From: Rhodovastum atsumiense
GTDB taxonomy: Bacteria > Pseudomonadota > Alphaproteobacteria > Acetobacterales > Acetobacteraceae
DNA length: 64,000 nt
NCBI RefSeq assembly: GCF_937425535.1
Contig: NZ_OW485601.1
Span: 5,811,501 to 5,875,500, forward strand
Direction of reading: 5' to 3'
Position numbers and translations under genes: made by a program. Positions 24,683 to 34,364 of this stretch are shown one piece after another. A model generated the notes under the pieces. That model was given only the letters and a program-made list of their open reading frames with translations, ran no database searches and had not been told where the DNA came from. How positions within the stretch are numbered: position 1 is the first letter of the stretch; the number at the start of each line of letters is the position of its first letter.

Positions 24683-24933
24683 GTGATTCCTCCGTGCTTT
24701 GGTGAGCGTATCATTTTTTTTACTATTTGCCACTTACAATCAATGCACAACGGAGCAAAGCAAACATATTTTGTTGTAGTCGATCCGCACAATGCAGACA
24801 TTCACACGAATTACCGCAGGCTACACTAGCTTATTGGGATCCATGACGCATGGGATAACCGTGCCGCACCTTGTTCTCACAGGCCCGGATCGTTCAACGA
24901 CCCGGGCCCGCAGAGTAAGGCGTGCCGCCGGCG

Positions 24934-25827
24934 TCAGGCGGCGGATGAGGCCGGTGCGGCGGCACCGTGGCGGTCGAGGAAGCCGGTGATGGCGCCGATC
25001 ATCGCTGCCGGCGCGTCGACCCGGACCGAGTGGCTGCTGTCCTCGAAGATATGCAGTTCCGATCCGGGAAGCAGCCGGTGGATTTCCTCGGAGAATTCCG
25101 GCGGGCAGATCCAGTCGTGCCGTCCGGCCAGGATCAGCGTCGGCGCGGTGATGCGGGCGAGTTCGGGTCGCAGGTCGTAGGTTTCCATCCAGCCCCCCGG
25201 CGCGAAGGCGCGGTTCAGGGCGGCGGGGGCGAGGATGCCGCGATTGCGGGTGCGGGATGCCGCCGCCGCATCGTATTTCAGCGAATAGAGCGGCCCCATG
25301 ACATCATAGAAATCACGCAGCTTCGCCTCGGTATCGAGTTCGCCTTTCCACAGCATGTCCGCCATGCGCTGCTGCGCCGGCGTGCCGCGCGCGGCCACGA
25401 TCTCGGCGGCGCGCGGGCGGAACCCCCCGTGGGCTGCGGTGACGATCAGCACCAGATGTGACACGGCCTCCGGGTAACGGGCCGCGTGGGCCATGGCGAC
25501 CATGCCGCCGTAGCTGGTGCCGATCGAGACGATCGGGCCAAGCCCGAGATGCCGGCGCAGCGCCTCCATGTCCTCCACGTTCTCGTCGAGTGTGTAGCGG
25601 GCCGGGTCGCCGGTGGCGGAGCGCCCCTGGCCGCGATGGTCGAAATAGACCAGCTGCATGCGCGCGGCGAGCGGGGTGAAGGCGGGCTTGAAGCCGGAAT
25701 GGTCGCTGCCGGGACCGCCATGGATCAGGAAGCCGACCGGGCGCTCGACCATGCGGTCGCCCTCGGGGACCAGCCCCATGCCTTCGATGTCAAAATAGAG
25801 TTCGGTGTCGCGGATACGGGCGCGCAT
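24934..25827 (-). CDS. Alpha/beta hydrolase (prolyl aminopeptidase-like)
   Basis: 297 aa. Oxyanion motif IHGGPG (residues 35-40), DHRGQGRS, nucleophile elbow GTSYGG (Ser105), acid in LILAGRHDW and catalytic His in EDSSHSVRV, all in normal order. The HGGPG and DHRGQGRS pattern is shared with proline iminopeptidases and related hydrolases; substrate not certain. ATG 25827 follows GAGGAATCTCC. It is divergent from the acyl-CoA dehydrogenase gene. Confidence 0.87.
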   Translation of the reverse strand: MRARIRDTELYFDIEGMGLVPEGDRMVERPVGFLIHGGPGSDHSGFKPAFTPLAARMQLVYFDHRGQGRSATGDPARYTLDENVEDMEALRRHLGLGPIVSIGTSYGGMVAMAHAARYPEAVSHLVLIVTAAHGGFRPRAAEIVAARGTPAQQRMADMLWKGELDTEAKLRDFYDVMGPLYSLKYDAAAASRTRNRGILAPAALNRAFAPGGWMETYDLRPELARITAPTLILAGRHDWICPPEFSEEIHRLLPGSELHIFEDSSHSVRVDAPAAMIGAITGFLDRHGAAAPASSAA

Positions 25828-26100
25828 GGAGATTCCTCGGGTCGTAGGGGGCGATGATGCGGCCGGGAGCACGGGCTGCAAAGCGCGCCGGTCGCGCCTC
25901 TGCCGCGAACCGCCCTCGGGTCGGGAAACCGCTGCGTCAGGCCACGCGACGGAAGGAATGCGGCAGGGCCGGGCGGGTCTTGCCGGGATTGCCGCGGGGG
26001 GACCAATCTGGCCGCAACGCAGACCCGCACGGGCAGGGAGGAGCAGGATGCGATCGGTGGGAACGACGCGGCGCGGGCGCATGGGCGGGGGCCCAAGGCC

Positions 26101-27246
26101 ATGGATTTCGGGCTGACCCCGGAGCAGGTCGCCTTCCAGGAGACCGCGCGGGACTTCGCCCGCGAGCGGCTGCTGCCGCAGGCGGGCGACTGGGACGAGG
26201 CGCACCATTTCCCGGCCGAGGCCCTGCGTGAGGCGGCCTCGCTCGGCTTTGCCGGCATCTATGTGCCGGAAGCGGCCGGCGGCACCGGATTGTCGCGGCT
26301 GGATGCCGCGATCATCTTCGAGGAACTGGCCGCGGCCGATCCCTCCACCGCAGCGTTCCTGTCCATCCACAACATGGTGGCCTGGATGATCGCGCGCTTC
26401 GGCGACGCGGCGCAGCAGGAGCGCTTCCTGCCGGACCTGCTGAGCGGCGCGCAGTTTGCCAGCTACTGCCTGACCGAGCCCGGCTGCGGCAGCGACGCCG
26501 CCGCGCTGCGCACGCGCGCTGACCGGGAAGGCACCGCGCAGTACCGGCTGAACGGATCGAAGGCGTTCATCTCCGGGGGCGGCGTGTCCGGGCTGTACGC
26601 GACCATGGTGCGCACCGGCGGCGAAGGACCGCGCGGCATTTCCTGCGTGCTGGTGGAAAAGGGCCGGCCGGGGCTGTTGTTCGGCAAGCCGGAGAAGAAG
26701 CTGGGCTGGAACAGCCAGCCGACCACCATGGTGACCTTCGCCGATTGCCTGATCCCGGTGGAGAACCGGCTGGGCGCGGAAGGCGATGGGTTCCGGTTCG
26801 CGATGATGGGGCTGGATGGCGGGCGCATCAACATCGCCGCCTGCAGCCTGGGCGGGGCACGCGCCTGCCTGGAAGCGGCGACCGCCTATGTGCAGCAGCG
26901 CCGGGCCTTCGGCCAGGCGCTGGCCGAGTTCCAGGGGCTGCAGTTCCGGCTGGCGGACATGGCGACCGAGCTGGAGGCGGCGCGGCTGATGGTGCATCGC
27001 GCCGCGGCTGCGCTCGATGCCGGGGCGGCGGACGCGACGCTGCGCTGCGCCATGGCCAAGCGCTTCGCCACCGATGCCTGCTTCCGCATCTGCGACGAGG
27101 CGCTGCAACTGCATGGCGGCTACGGCTACATCCGCGAGACGCAGGTCGAGCGCTACCTGCGGGACCTGCGCGTGCACCGCATCCTGGAAGGCACCAACGA
27201 GATCATGCGCGTGATCATCGCGCGCAAGCTGCTGGAGGGATCATGA
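26101..27246 (+). CDS. Acyl-CoA dehydrogenase, isobutyryl-CoA dehydrogenase-like
   Basis: 381 aa. FAD/substrate segments YCLTEPGCGSDAA and LNGSKAFISGGG, then GWNSQPTTMVTFADCLIPVENRLG, LDGGRINIAACSLGGA and the catalytic Glu in ILEGTNEIMR. These match ACAD8-type isobutyryl-CoA dehydrogenases closely (SIHNMVAWMI, KEKK-GWNSQPT pattern). It would oxidise isobutyryl-CoA to methacrylyl-CoA in valine breakdown. Its stop overlaps the next gene (ATGA), a 3-hydroxyisobutyrate dehydrogenase of the same pathway, which supports the assignment. Confidence 0.9.
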   Translation: MDFGLTPEQVAFQETARDFARERLLPQAGDWDEAHHFPAEALREAASLGFAGIYVPEAAGGTGLSRLDAAIIFEELAAADPSTAAFLSIHNMVAWMIARFGDAAQQERFLPDLLSGAQFASYCLTEPGCGSDAAALRTRADREGTAQYRLNGSKAFISGGGVSGLYATMVRTGGEGPRGISCVLVEKGRPGLLFGKPEKKLGWNSQPTTMVTFADCLIPVENRLGAEGDGFRFAMMGLDGGRINIAACSLGGARACLEAATAYVQQRRAFGQALAEFQGLQFRLADMATELEAARLMVHRAAAALDAGAADATLRCAMAKRFATDACFRICDEALQLHGGYGYIRETQVERYLRDLRVHRILEGTNEIMRVIIARKLLEGS

Positions 27247-28136
27247 GGATCGCGTTCATCGGCCTGGGCAACATGGGCCAGCCCATGGCGGCGAATCTGG
27301 TCAGGGCCGGGCATGACGTGGCCGGCTGCGACATCGCCGCGGCCAATGTGGAAAAGCACGTGGCCCAGGGCGGCCGCGCCGCGGCGACCATCGAGGCGGC
27401 GGTGGACGGGGCCGAGGCGGTGATCACCATGCTGCCGGCCGGGCGCCACGTCGCCGAGGTGGTACCGCGCGTGCTGCGGGCGGCGGTGGGATCGCCGCTG
27501 CTGATCGACAGCAGCACCATCGACGTCGCCACCACGCGGGAGATGGCGCGACAGGCCCAGGCGCGGGGGATCGAGATACTCGATGCCCCGGTCTCGGGCG
27601 GGGTGCGCGGGGCGATCGCCGGCACGCTGACCTTCATGGTAGGTGGCGGCGAGGCGGCATTCGCCCGGGGCCGGACGCTGCTGCAGGCCATGGGCAAGAC
27701 CGTCGTGCATACCGGCGGGCCGGGCGCGGGGCAGGCGGCGAAGATCTGCAACAACATGATCCTCGGCATCTCGATGATCGCGGTGTCGGAAGCCTTCGTG
27801 CTGGCCGACCGGCTGGGACTCGATCGGCAAAAACTGTTCGAGGTGGCATCGACCTCCTCGGGCCAGTGCTGGGCGCTCACGTCCTATTGCCCGGTTCCCG
27901 GGCCGGTGCCGTCCTCCCCGGCCAACAGTGGCTACCTGCCGGGCTTCGCCGTGCCGCTGATGCTCAAGGACCTGGCGCTGGCGCAGGAGGCGGCGGAGGC
28001 CGGCGGCGCGGCCACGCCGCTCGGGGCCCATGCGGCGCGGATCTACGCGGCCCTGATGGAGGCGGGATACGGCGACCGCGACTTCTCGGTCACCTACGAG
28101 TATCTCGCGGAGCTGATGCGCGCGGACGCGCCGTGA
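27243..28136 (+). CDS. mmsB: 3-hydroxyisobutyrate dehydrogenase
   Basis: 297 aa. N-terminal Rossmann motif FIGLGNMGQPMAANL (GLGNMG at residues 7-12), substrate loop DAPVSGGVRGA, and catalytic Lys in GQAAKICNNM with LGISMIAVSEAF after it. The Pro-rich loop SYCPVPGPVPSSPANSGYLPGF is typical of bacterial MmsB. It converts 3-hydroxyisobutyrate to methylmalonate semialdehyde with NAD. The start overlaps the acyl-CoA dehydrogenase stop by four bases. The intermediate hydratase and hydrolase of the pathway are not in this window. Confidence 0.93.
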   Translation: MRIAFIGLGNMGQPMAANLVRAGHDVAGCDIAAANVEKHVAQGGRAAATIEAAVDGAEAVITMLPAGRHVAEVVPRVLRAAVGSPLLIDSSTIDVATTREMARQAQARGIEILDAPVSGGVRGAIAGTLTFMVGGGEAAFARGRTLLQAMGKTVVHTGGPGAGQAAKICNNMILGISMIAVSEAFVLADRLGLDRQKLFEVASTSSGQCWALTSYCPVPGPVPSSPANSGYLPGFAVPLMLKDLALAQEAAEAGGAATPLGAHAARIYAALMEAGYGDRDFSVTYEYLAELMRADAP

Positions 28137-28228
28137 GGCCATGCGGCTGGATGGGATGCGGCGGTCATCCTATCTAGCGGACCTGGCCATCTGGCCGATC
28201 CGGCGCAGGGGCGCCCGGGCGGGGGACG

Positions 28229-31200
28229 ATGAAGCACGCGGCAGTCACGCTGGACGACAAATGGCAGACCGGCGCGAGCCGCGTGTACCTCACGGCCACC
28301 CAGGCGCTGGTGCGGCTGCCGCTGCTACAGCGTCAGCGCGATCTTGCCGCGGGGCTGAACACCGCGGGCTACGTGTCCGGCTATCGCGGCTCGCCGCTCG
28401 GGCAGGTCGATATCCAGATGTGGGCGGCCCGTCCGCATACCGAGGCACATCACATCGTCTTCCGCCCCGGCGTGAACGAGGAACTGGCCGCCACCGCCAT
28501 CTGGGGCAGCCAGCAGGTGCCGCTGCTGCGGGGCGCCCGCTATGACGGGGTGTTCGCTTATTGGTACGGCAAGGGCCCGGGGGTGGACCGCTCTGGCGAC
28601 GTGTTCCGCCATGCCAATTACGCCGGCACGGCCCGCACCGGCGGGGTGCTGCTGATCGCCGGCGACGACCATGGCTGCAAATCCTCGACGGTGCCGCACC
28701 AGAGCGAGCCCGCCTTCGTCGCCGCCGGCTGCCCGGTGCTGGTGCCGGCCGACCTGCGCGACCTGCTGGAGCTGGGGTTGCACGGCTGGGCGATGTCGCG
28801 CTGGTCCGGGCGCTATGTCGGCTTCAAGACGGTGGCCGAGGTGATGGACAGCTCGGCCAGCGTCGCCTTCGACCTCGCCGGCTTCGCCGCGCGCGACCCG
28901 GACGGGCCGCATCCGAATGCCGGCATCCGCCTGCCCGACGCGCCGATCGAGCAGGAGGCGCGGGTGTTCGCGGTCGGGCTGCCGGCGGCGCAGGCCTATG
29001 CACGGGCGAACCGGCTGGACCGCATCGTGCTCGATCCGCCGGCGGCGCGGCTGGGCATCGTCACCGTCGGCAAATCCTATCACGACACCCGGCAGGCGCT
29101 GGCCGAGCTGGGCCTGGAAGACGGCGCGCGGGCGGGGATCCGGCTGCTGAAGCTCGCTTTGGCCTGGCCGGTTGATCCGGAGATCGTGCGGGACTTCGCC
29201 GCCGGGCTGCAGGAGATCGTGGTCGTCGAGGAAAAGGCGCCGCTGGTCGAACAGCAGGTGCGCGACATCCTCTACGGGCAGAGCCTGCGCCCGCGCGTGC
29301 TCGGCAAGACCGACGAGGCCGGCGCCCCGCTGCTGCGGCGGCATGCCGACCTGTCCGCGGCCGATATAGCACTGGCACTGGGGCCGCGCATCGCGCGCTT
29401 CGCCGACAGCGAGACGCTGCGCCGTCGTCTCGGCTTCCTTCGCGAGCAGGACGCGCAGCCCGGCCGCGCCGCGGCGGCGTCGCGCCGGCCGTTCTTCTGC
29501 TCGGGCTGTCCGCACAACACCTCGACGCGGGTGATCGAGGGCAGCCGGGCGCTGGGCGGCATCGGCTGCCACACCCTGGCGGTCTGGATGGACCGCAGCA
29601 CCGACACCTTCAGCCAGATGGGCGGCGAGGGCATGGCCTGGCTCGGCCAGGCGCCGTTCACCGAGGAGCGGCACGTCTTCGCCAACATGGGCGACGGCAC
29701 CTATTTCCATTCCGGGCTGATGGCGATCCGCGCCGCTGCGGCGGCGGGGGTGAACATCACCTACAAGCTGCTGTTCAACGACGCGGTGGCGATGACCGGC
29801 GGGCAGCCCGTCGAGGGTGGCCTGACCGTGCCGCAGCTCACCCGGCAACTGGCGGCCGAGGGCGTGGTGCGCATCGTCGTGGTCACCGACGAACCGGAAA
29901 AGCATGACCAGGCCGAGGATTTCGCCCCCGAGGTGGAAATCTATCACCGCCGCGACATGGAAGAGGTGGAACGCTCGCTGCGCGACACGCCAGGCTGCAC
30001 GGTGCTGATCTACGACCAGACCTGCGCGTCCGAGAAACGCCGCCGGCGCAAGCGCGGCACCCTGGCCGATCCGCCGAAGCGCGCCCTCATCAACCCCGCC
30101 GTCTGCGAGGGCTGCGGCGATTGCTCGCGGGCCTCCAACTGCCTTGCGGTGGTGCCGGTGGAAACCCCGTTCGGCACCAAGCGGACGATCGACCAGGCCT
30201 CCTGCAACAAGGATTTCTCCTGCGTCGAGGGTTTCTGCCCGAGCTTCGTCACCGTGCACGGGGCGCAGCCGGTGCCGCGCGCGCGCGTGACCCCCGAGGC
30301 ATCGGACCTGCCGCAGCCGACCCTGCCAGTGCTGGACCGCCCCTGGAACATCCTGGTCACCGGCATCGGCGGCACCGGCGTCGTCACCATCGGCGCCCTG
30401 CTCGGCATGGCAGCGCATGCGGAGGGGCGGCGCGTCACCGTGCTCGACCAGATGGGCATGGCGCAGAAGGGCGGCGCGGTGACCAGCCATATCCGCATTG
30501 CCCCCGCCGATGCTGCCCTGCACGGCCTGCGGCTGGGGCGCGGCACCGCCGACCTGTTGCTGGGCTGCGACCTGGTCGTCTCCGCCGCGCGCGAGGCGCT
30601 GGCGGTGCTGCGGCCCGGCGTGTCGCGGGTGGTGCTCAATACGTTCGAGATTCCCACGGCGGATTTCGTCAGGGATGCGGATGCGCGCCTGCCGGCGGCG
30701 GATCTGCGCCGCGCAGTGATCGCGGCGGCCGGGGAGGATGCCGTCATTCAGGTGAACGCCACCACCCTGGCCACCGCCCTGGTGGGCGATGCCATTGCCG
30801 CCAACACCTTCCTGCTGGGCTTCGCCTGGCAGAAGGGGCTGGTGCCGGTCGGGCAGGAGGCGTTGCTGCACGCCATCGCGCTCAATGGCGCGGCGGTCGC
30901 GGCCAACACGGCGGCGTTCATCTGGGGGCGGGCCGCGGCGGTCGACCTGAAGCGGGTGGCCTTGGCCGCCGGCATCACGCTGCCCCCCCCTGCCCCGCCC
31001 ACGCTTGATGAGATCATCGCCACGCGCGAGGCGCTGCTGACCGATTACCAGTCCCACCGCTTGGCGCGGCGCTACCTGGCGCTGGTCGATCGCGTGCGCG
31101 AGGCCGAGGAGCAGCGTTTCTCCGGGGGCACCGTGCTGACCGAGGCAGTGGCCCGCGGCTATGCCCGGGTGCTGGCGGCCAAGGACGAATGGGAAGTGGC

Positions 31201-31660
31201 GCGGCTTTACGTCGATCCGGCCTTCGCCGCGACGCTGGCGGCGCAGTTCGGCGAGTACGAGCGGCTGGAATTCCATCTGGCGCCGCCTTTCCTCGGGGCG
31301 CGCGACCCGCATACGGGGCATCTGCTCAAGCAGAGCTATGGCGGCTGGATGATGGGGGTTTTCCGGGTGCTCGCGGCGCTGCGCTTCCTGCGCGGCACGC
31401 TGTTCGATCCGTTCGCCCGGTCCGCCGAGCGACGGGCGGAGCGGGCGCTGATCACCGAATACGAGGAGACGATCGAGGTCATCCTGCAGGAGCTGTCACC
31501 GGCGACGCTGCCGGTCGCGGTCGCGCTGGCCTCCTTGCCGGAACGCATCCGCGGCTTCGGTCACGTGAAGGAGCGCAGCATGCACGAGGCGGCGACGGAG
31601 CGGAGCCGTCTGCTCGAACGGCTGCGTCCTCCGGCGGCATCTGCGCTGGCCGCGGCGTAA
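28229..31660 (+). CDS. Indolepyruvate ferredoxin oxidoreductase, fused subunits
   Basis: 1143 aa. N-terminal pyrimidine-binding TPP domain (GYVSGYRGSPLGQVD, FRPGVNEELAATAIWGSQ), TPP/pyrophosphate domain near residues 480-530 (FANMGDGTYFHSGLMAIRAA, TYKLLFNDAVAMTGGQP), a Cys-rich cluster (CEGCGDCSRASNC ... CNKDFSCVEGFCPSF), then the gamma domain with GIGGTGVVTIGALLGMAA at about 710. This single-chain form combines IorA and IorB functions. It decarboxylates aryl or branched 2-oxo acids to acyl-CoA with ferredoxin. RBS GGGGGAC. It may belong with the valine genes upstream. Confidence 0.9.
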   Translation: MKHAAVTLDDKWQTGASRVYLTATQALVRLPLLQRQRDLAAGLNTAGYVSGYRGSPLGQVDIQMWAARPHTEAHHIVFRPGVNEELAATAIWGSQQVPLLRGARYDGVFAYWYGKGPGVDRSGDVFRHANYAGTARTGGVLLIAGDDHGCKSSTVPHQSEPAFVAAGCPVLVPADLRDLLELGLHGWAMSRWSGRYVGFKTVAEVMDSSASVAFDLAGFAARDPDGPHPNAGIRLPDAPIEQEARVFAVGLPAAQAYARANRLDRIVLDPPAARLGIVTVGKSYHDTRQALAELGLEDGARAGIRLLKLALAWPVDPEIVRDFAAGLQEIVVVEEKAPLVEQQVRDILYGQSLRPRVLGKTDEAGAPLLRRHADLSAADIALALGPRIARFADSETLRRRLGFLREQDAQPGRAAAASRRPFFCSGCPHNTSTRVIEGSRALGGIGCHTLAVWMDRSTDTFSQMGGEGMAWLGQAPFTEERHVFANMGDGTYFHSGLMAIRAAAAAGVNITYKLLFNDAVAMTGGQPVEGGLTVPQLTRQLAAEGVVRIVVVTDEPEKHDQAEDFAPEVEIYHRRDMEEVERSLRDTPGCTVLIYDQTCASEKRRRRKRGTLADPPKRALINPAVCEGCGDCSRASNCLAVVPVETPFGTKRTIDQASCNKDFSCVEGFCPSFVTVHGAQPVPRARVTPEASDLPQPTLPVLDRPWNILVTGIGGTGVVTIGALLGMAAHAEGRRVTVLDQMGMAQKGGAVTSHIRIAPADAALHGLRLGRGTADLLLGCDLVVSAAREALAVLRPGVSRVVLNTFEIPTADFVRDADARLPAADLRRAVIAAAGEDAVIQVNATTLATALVGDAIAANTFLLGFAWQKGLVPVGQEALLHAIALNGAAVAANTAAFIWGRAAAVDLKRVALAAGITLPPPAPPTLDEIIATREALLTDYQSHRLARRYLALVDRVREAEEQRFSGGTVLTEAVARGYARVLAAKDEWEVARLYVDPAFAATLAAQFGEYERLEFHLAPPFLGARDPHTGHLLKQSYGGWMMGVFRVLAALRFLRGTLFDPFARSAERRAERALITEYEETIEVILQELSPATLPVAVALASLPERIRGFGHVKERSMHEAATERSRLLERLRPPAASALAAA

Positions 31661-31664
31661 TCGC

Positions 31665-32453
31665 TCAGCCATCGGCGAGAACGTGCAGGGCCATGAGCAA
31701 CGGCTCTCCCGACACGGTGAGAATCCCCTCGAAGGCCCCGACGGCCACGGCCAGCAGCACGATGACACCGGCCAGCACCGTCAGGCCCGGCATCAGCATC
31801 CCCCTCCGCCCGTCCTGGCGCAGCGCCACCCGCCCCAGGGCTGCGGCGACGAGTGTCAGCCAGCACGCGAGCCCCCCGGCCTGCCGGTGGGGGATGGCGC
31901 TGCCGACCGCCTGTTCGACCGCCAGCCGGGCTTCGGCAAGCCCATGCATCCGGCTCTGCGCCTCGTCGATGACCGGATTGCCCGGGCCGAGGCGCAGAAG
32001 GCTGGTACCGAGCACGCCGTGCAGGGTGGTGGCATCACGGGTCTCGCCCCGCAACGCGGCGTCGAGGGAGGGGAAGGTGTCGCGGATCAGCACGGCGGTG
32101 GTTCGGAACAGCAATTCGCGCGCCTCGGTGGCGGGCGGGCCGAGCCGGCGCAGCACGCGATCGAGGTCCTGGATCTCCACGGCCAGGTGGCGCACGTCAC
32201 GATCCGCGGCGACGCAGCCGGTCCGCAGCGAGATGACGCTGATGCCAAGCCCCAGCACGGCCAGCACCAGGACGAGGCCCAGGCCCCGGCGCAGCGCCTC
32301 GCGCGGTCCGGGCCAGCCGGGGGTGGCCGGAACCCGCCCGTGCGGAACCACACCGCCGAGGAGAAAGGTGATGACAGCCCCAAGCGTGGGCAGCCCGCCG
32401 GATTGCCCGGAATGTCCCCGGACAGGTTTCAGGGCAGCATGGCGGAGGAACAA
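31665..32453 (-). CDS. DUF4239-like membrane protein
   Basis: 262 aa as read from ATG 32453, but the first about 40 residues are not family-like and a later non-ATG start is possible. About four membrane helices: one at residues 56-75, then a soluble charged loop (VEIQDLDRVLRRLGPPATEARELL), two helices near 195-240 and the terminal motif GILTVSGEPLLMALHVL, as in DUF4239 bestrophin-like proteins. It is convergent with the oxidoreductase gene, four bases apart. Function unknown. Confidence 0.6.
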   Translation of the reverse strand: MFLRHAALKPVRGHSGQSGGLPTLGAVITFLLGGVVPHGRVPATPGWPGPREALRRGLGLVLVLAVLGLGISVISLRTGCVAADRDVRHLAVEIQDLDRVLRRLGPPATEARELLFRTTAVLIRDTFPSLDAALRGETRDATTLHGVLGTSLLRLGPGNPVIDEAQSRMHGLAEARLAVEQAVGSAIPHRQAGGLACWLTLVAAALGRVALRQDGRRGMLMPGLTVLAGVIVLLAVAVGAFEGILTVSGEPLLMALHVLADG

Positions 32454-32803
32454 CGGGAGCTGGGTCCTTGCAGAAAAGCCGCAACATTTCGAAATGTAAC
32501 GGCATATGAAGGCGACCTAAACGCCATGACCATAAGGGTATGTACGTATCATTGCTGCCAAGGATGGGGTGCCGACAGGCGCCCTGTCGGAAGAGAATTC
32601 ACAAAACCAGTGACCTGCACTTGCCTTCGCGCCGTTTTTCACGATGCGATCACGTGTCGGGGCAATTCGACAGCGCATCAACCGATGATATTCAGGATCG
32701 CAAGAAATTGATTACCGCCGGTTGTAAAAAGCAGATGTAGTTCCGCAGGTCCTGCCGAACCTGCGACCGTCCTCGCGGTTTGGCCTGGGGGAATGGGACA
32801 GCG
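32454..32803. other. Intergenic region before the sensor kinase
   Basis: No gene seen in 350 bp. CCGACAGG (32572-32579) and CCTGTCGG (32583-32590) form a tight perfect hairpin, and GCAGGT/ACCTGC arms lie near 32746-32766. The DNA is less GC-rich than the flanks and must hold the promoters of the two divergent genes, but no clear sigma-70 or EcfG-type site is visible. Confidence 0.4.
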
Positions 32804-34270
32804 ATGCCGATCGAGCCGACCGAAGCCATGCATGCGCGGTCAGAGGCCCTGCTTGCTGTCATCTCGACACCCGGCGGCCCGGGCGGCGAGGTGCCCGATC
32901 CCGCCGTGCTGCTGCGCATCGTCGAGCAGGCCCCCGTCGGCGTCGCCGTCCTGCGTGGGCCGGCGCATCGTCACGTCTTCGCCAATGCCGCTTACCGCGC
33001 CATCCCGGGCCTGACCGAGCCGGTGACCGGATGCACCATCGCCGAGGTCTTCCCCGGCCTGACGGCGGAAGACCTGGCGCTGCTGGAGAAGGTGCACGTC
33101 ACCCGGACCGCCGTGTGCCTGCTCGCCCACCAGGCTCCCACCGGCGGCATCGGTCCACCGACTTGGTGGAACATCCAGTACCATCCGCTCGCCGATGGCG
33201 TGCTGATCATCACACAGGACGTCACGCGCGAATTGCAGACCGCCAGGGAAACCGCCGCGTTGCGCGACAGCGAGAGACGGTTGCGGCTGGCACTGGACGC
33301 CTCGGGCACCGGCGAATGGAGCATCCGGCCAGCCTCCGGCCGCTTCACCGCCTCGGCGCTGACACGCCGCCTGCACGGCCTGCCCCTCGAAGGGGCGCTC
33401 GACCTCGCCACCCTCCTGCACGCGGTGCATCCCGACGACCGCACCACCGTCGCCGGGGCGCTGGCGGTGGCAGGGCAGGACGACCCCGATACGGACGGCC
33501 GGTTCTTCGAAATCGGCTACCGCGTCAACCTGCCCTCTGGCCCATGCCGCTGGATGACGGCACGCGGACGCTGGCTGCCCGATCCGATCGGCACGGACGG
33601 CACGCTGACCGGCGTGGTCTGGGACGCCACGGCGCGGCTTCAGGCGCAGCAGCAGGTGGCGCTGGCCGAAAAGGATGCACTGATCGCAAAAAACGATCTG
33701 CTGCTCCGCGAAGTCAATCATCGCGTGAAAAATTCACTGCAGATGGTGGCCAGCCTGTTGAAGCTGCAGATCAAGCGCCAGGACGAGGCACGGGTGCGCC
33801 ATGCCTTCGAGGACGCGGTGGCCCGCATGGGCGCGATCGCCCAGGTCCACGAACAACTTCATAACGGCCAGGATCCGCGCCGCATCGAATTCGGCGCCTA
33901 TCTGCGCGGATTGTGCGAACAGTTCACCCGCATCGCCGGCGGCACGCTCTGCGACATCCGCACGGATTGCATCGAGATCCCGACCGATATCGCGGTGCCG
34001 CTCGGGCTGCTCGCGACCGAGCTGGTGACCAACGCGCTGAAATACGCGCAGGCCGGCCGGGAACCGGAAGTGCGGCTGCGACGCCGGCGCAACGGGGACA
34101 TGATGCTCAGCGTGCGCGATTTCGGGCCGGGACTGCCCAACGACGCCAAGGGCGGCGGAGGGTTGGGGATGCGATTGATCGAATCACTGTCCCGTCAGAT
34201 CGGGGCGACCACGCGCGCTCATCGCGCCCGGCCGGGGACGTGCTGGAACATCTTGCTGCCCTTGCCCTGA
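32804..34270 (+). CDS. PAS-domain sensor histidine kinase (HisKA_2/HWE type)
   Basis: 488 aa, soluble. Two PAS domains (about residues 33-145 and 155-280) precede the dimerisation/phosphorylation helix LLREVNHRVKNSLQMVASLLKLQ with phospho-acceptor His306, then a HATPase domain with LATELVTNALKYA (N-box) and DFGPGLP (G1). The EVNHRVKN form marks the HisKA_2/HWE class common in alphaproteobacterial light and general-stress signalling. No response regulator is adjacent. ATG 32804 follows GGGGAATGGG. Signal unknown. Confidence 0.88.
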   Translation: MPIEPTEAMHARSEALLAVISTPGGPGGEVPDPAVLLRIVEQAPVGVAVLRGPAHRHVFANAAYRAIPGLTEPVTGCTIAEVFPGLTAEDLALLEKVHVTRTAVCLLAHQAPTGGIGPPTWWNIQYHPLADGVLIITQDVTRELQTARETAALRDSERRLRLALDASGTGEWSIRPASGRFTASALTRRLHGLPLEGALDLATLLHAVHPDDRTTVAGALAVAGQDDPDTDGRFFEIGYRVNLPSGPCRWMTARGRWLPDPIGTDGTLTGVVWDATARLQAQQQVALAEKDALIAKNDLLLREVNHRVKNSLQMVASLLKLQIKRQDEARVRHAFEDAVARMGAIAQVHEQLHNGQDPRRIEFGAYLRGLCEQFTRIAGGTLCDIRTDCIEIPTDIAVPLGLLATELVTNALKYAQAGREPEVRLRRRRNGDMMLSVRDFGPGLPNDAKGGGGLGMRLIESLSRQIGATTRAHRARPGTCWNILLPLP

Positions 34271-34279
34271 CCGCCGCTG

Positions 34280-34357
34280 CCGGGGCGTTGCCCCGGACCC
34301 CACCAGGAGGCTTTGCCTCCTGGACCTCCACCAAGGGCCTGTGGCCCTTGGATCCCA
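34280..34357. repeat. Composite hairpin repeat, copy C (most complete)
   Basis: Three tandem palindromes separated by short linkers: CCGGGGCGTTGCCCCGG (34280-34296), arms CCAGGAGG/CCTCCTGG about 34302-34322, and arms CCAAGGGCC/GGCCCTTGG about 34330-34350, ending GGATCCC. It lies between convergent genes and serves as the reference for the split copy at 21144-22810. Confidence 0.75.
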
Positions 34358-34364
34358 TTCGGTT

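Noticed and set aside
24934-27177. A 747-codon minus-strand frame extending the alpha/beta hydrolase
   Set aside because: Only the last 297 codons are hydrolase; the extension runs antisense through the acyl-CoA dehydrogenase gene. The GAGGAA ribosome site fixes the start at 25827.
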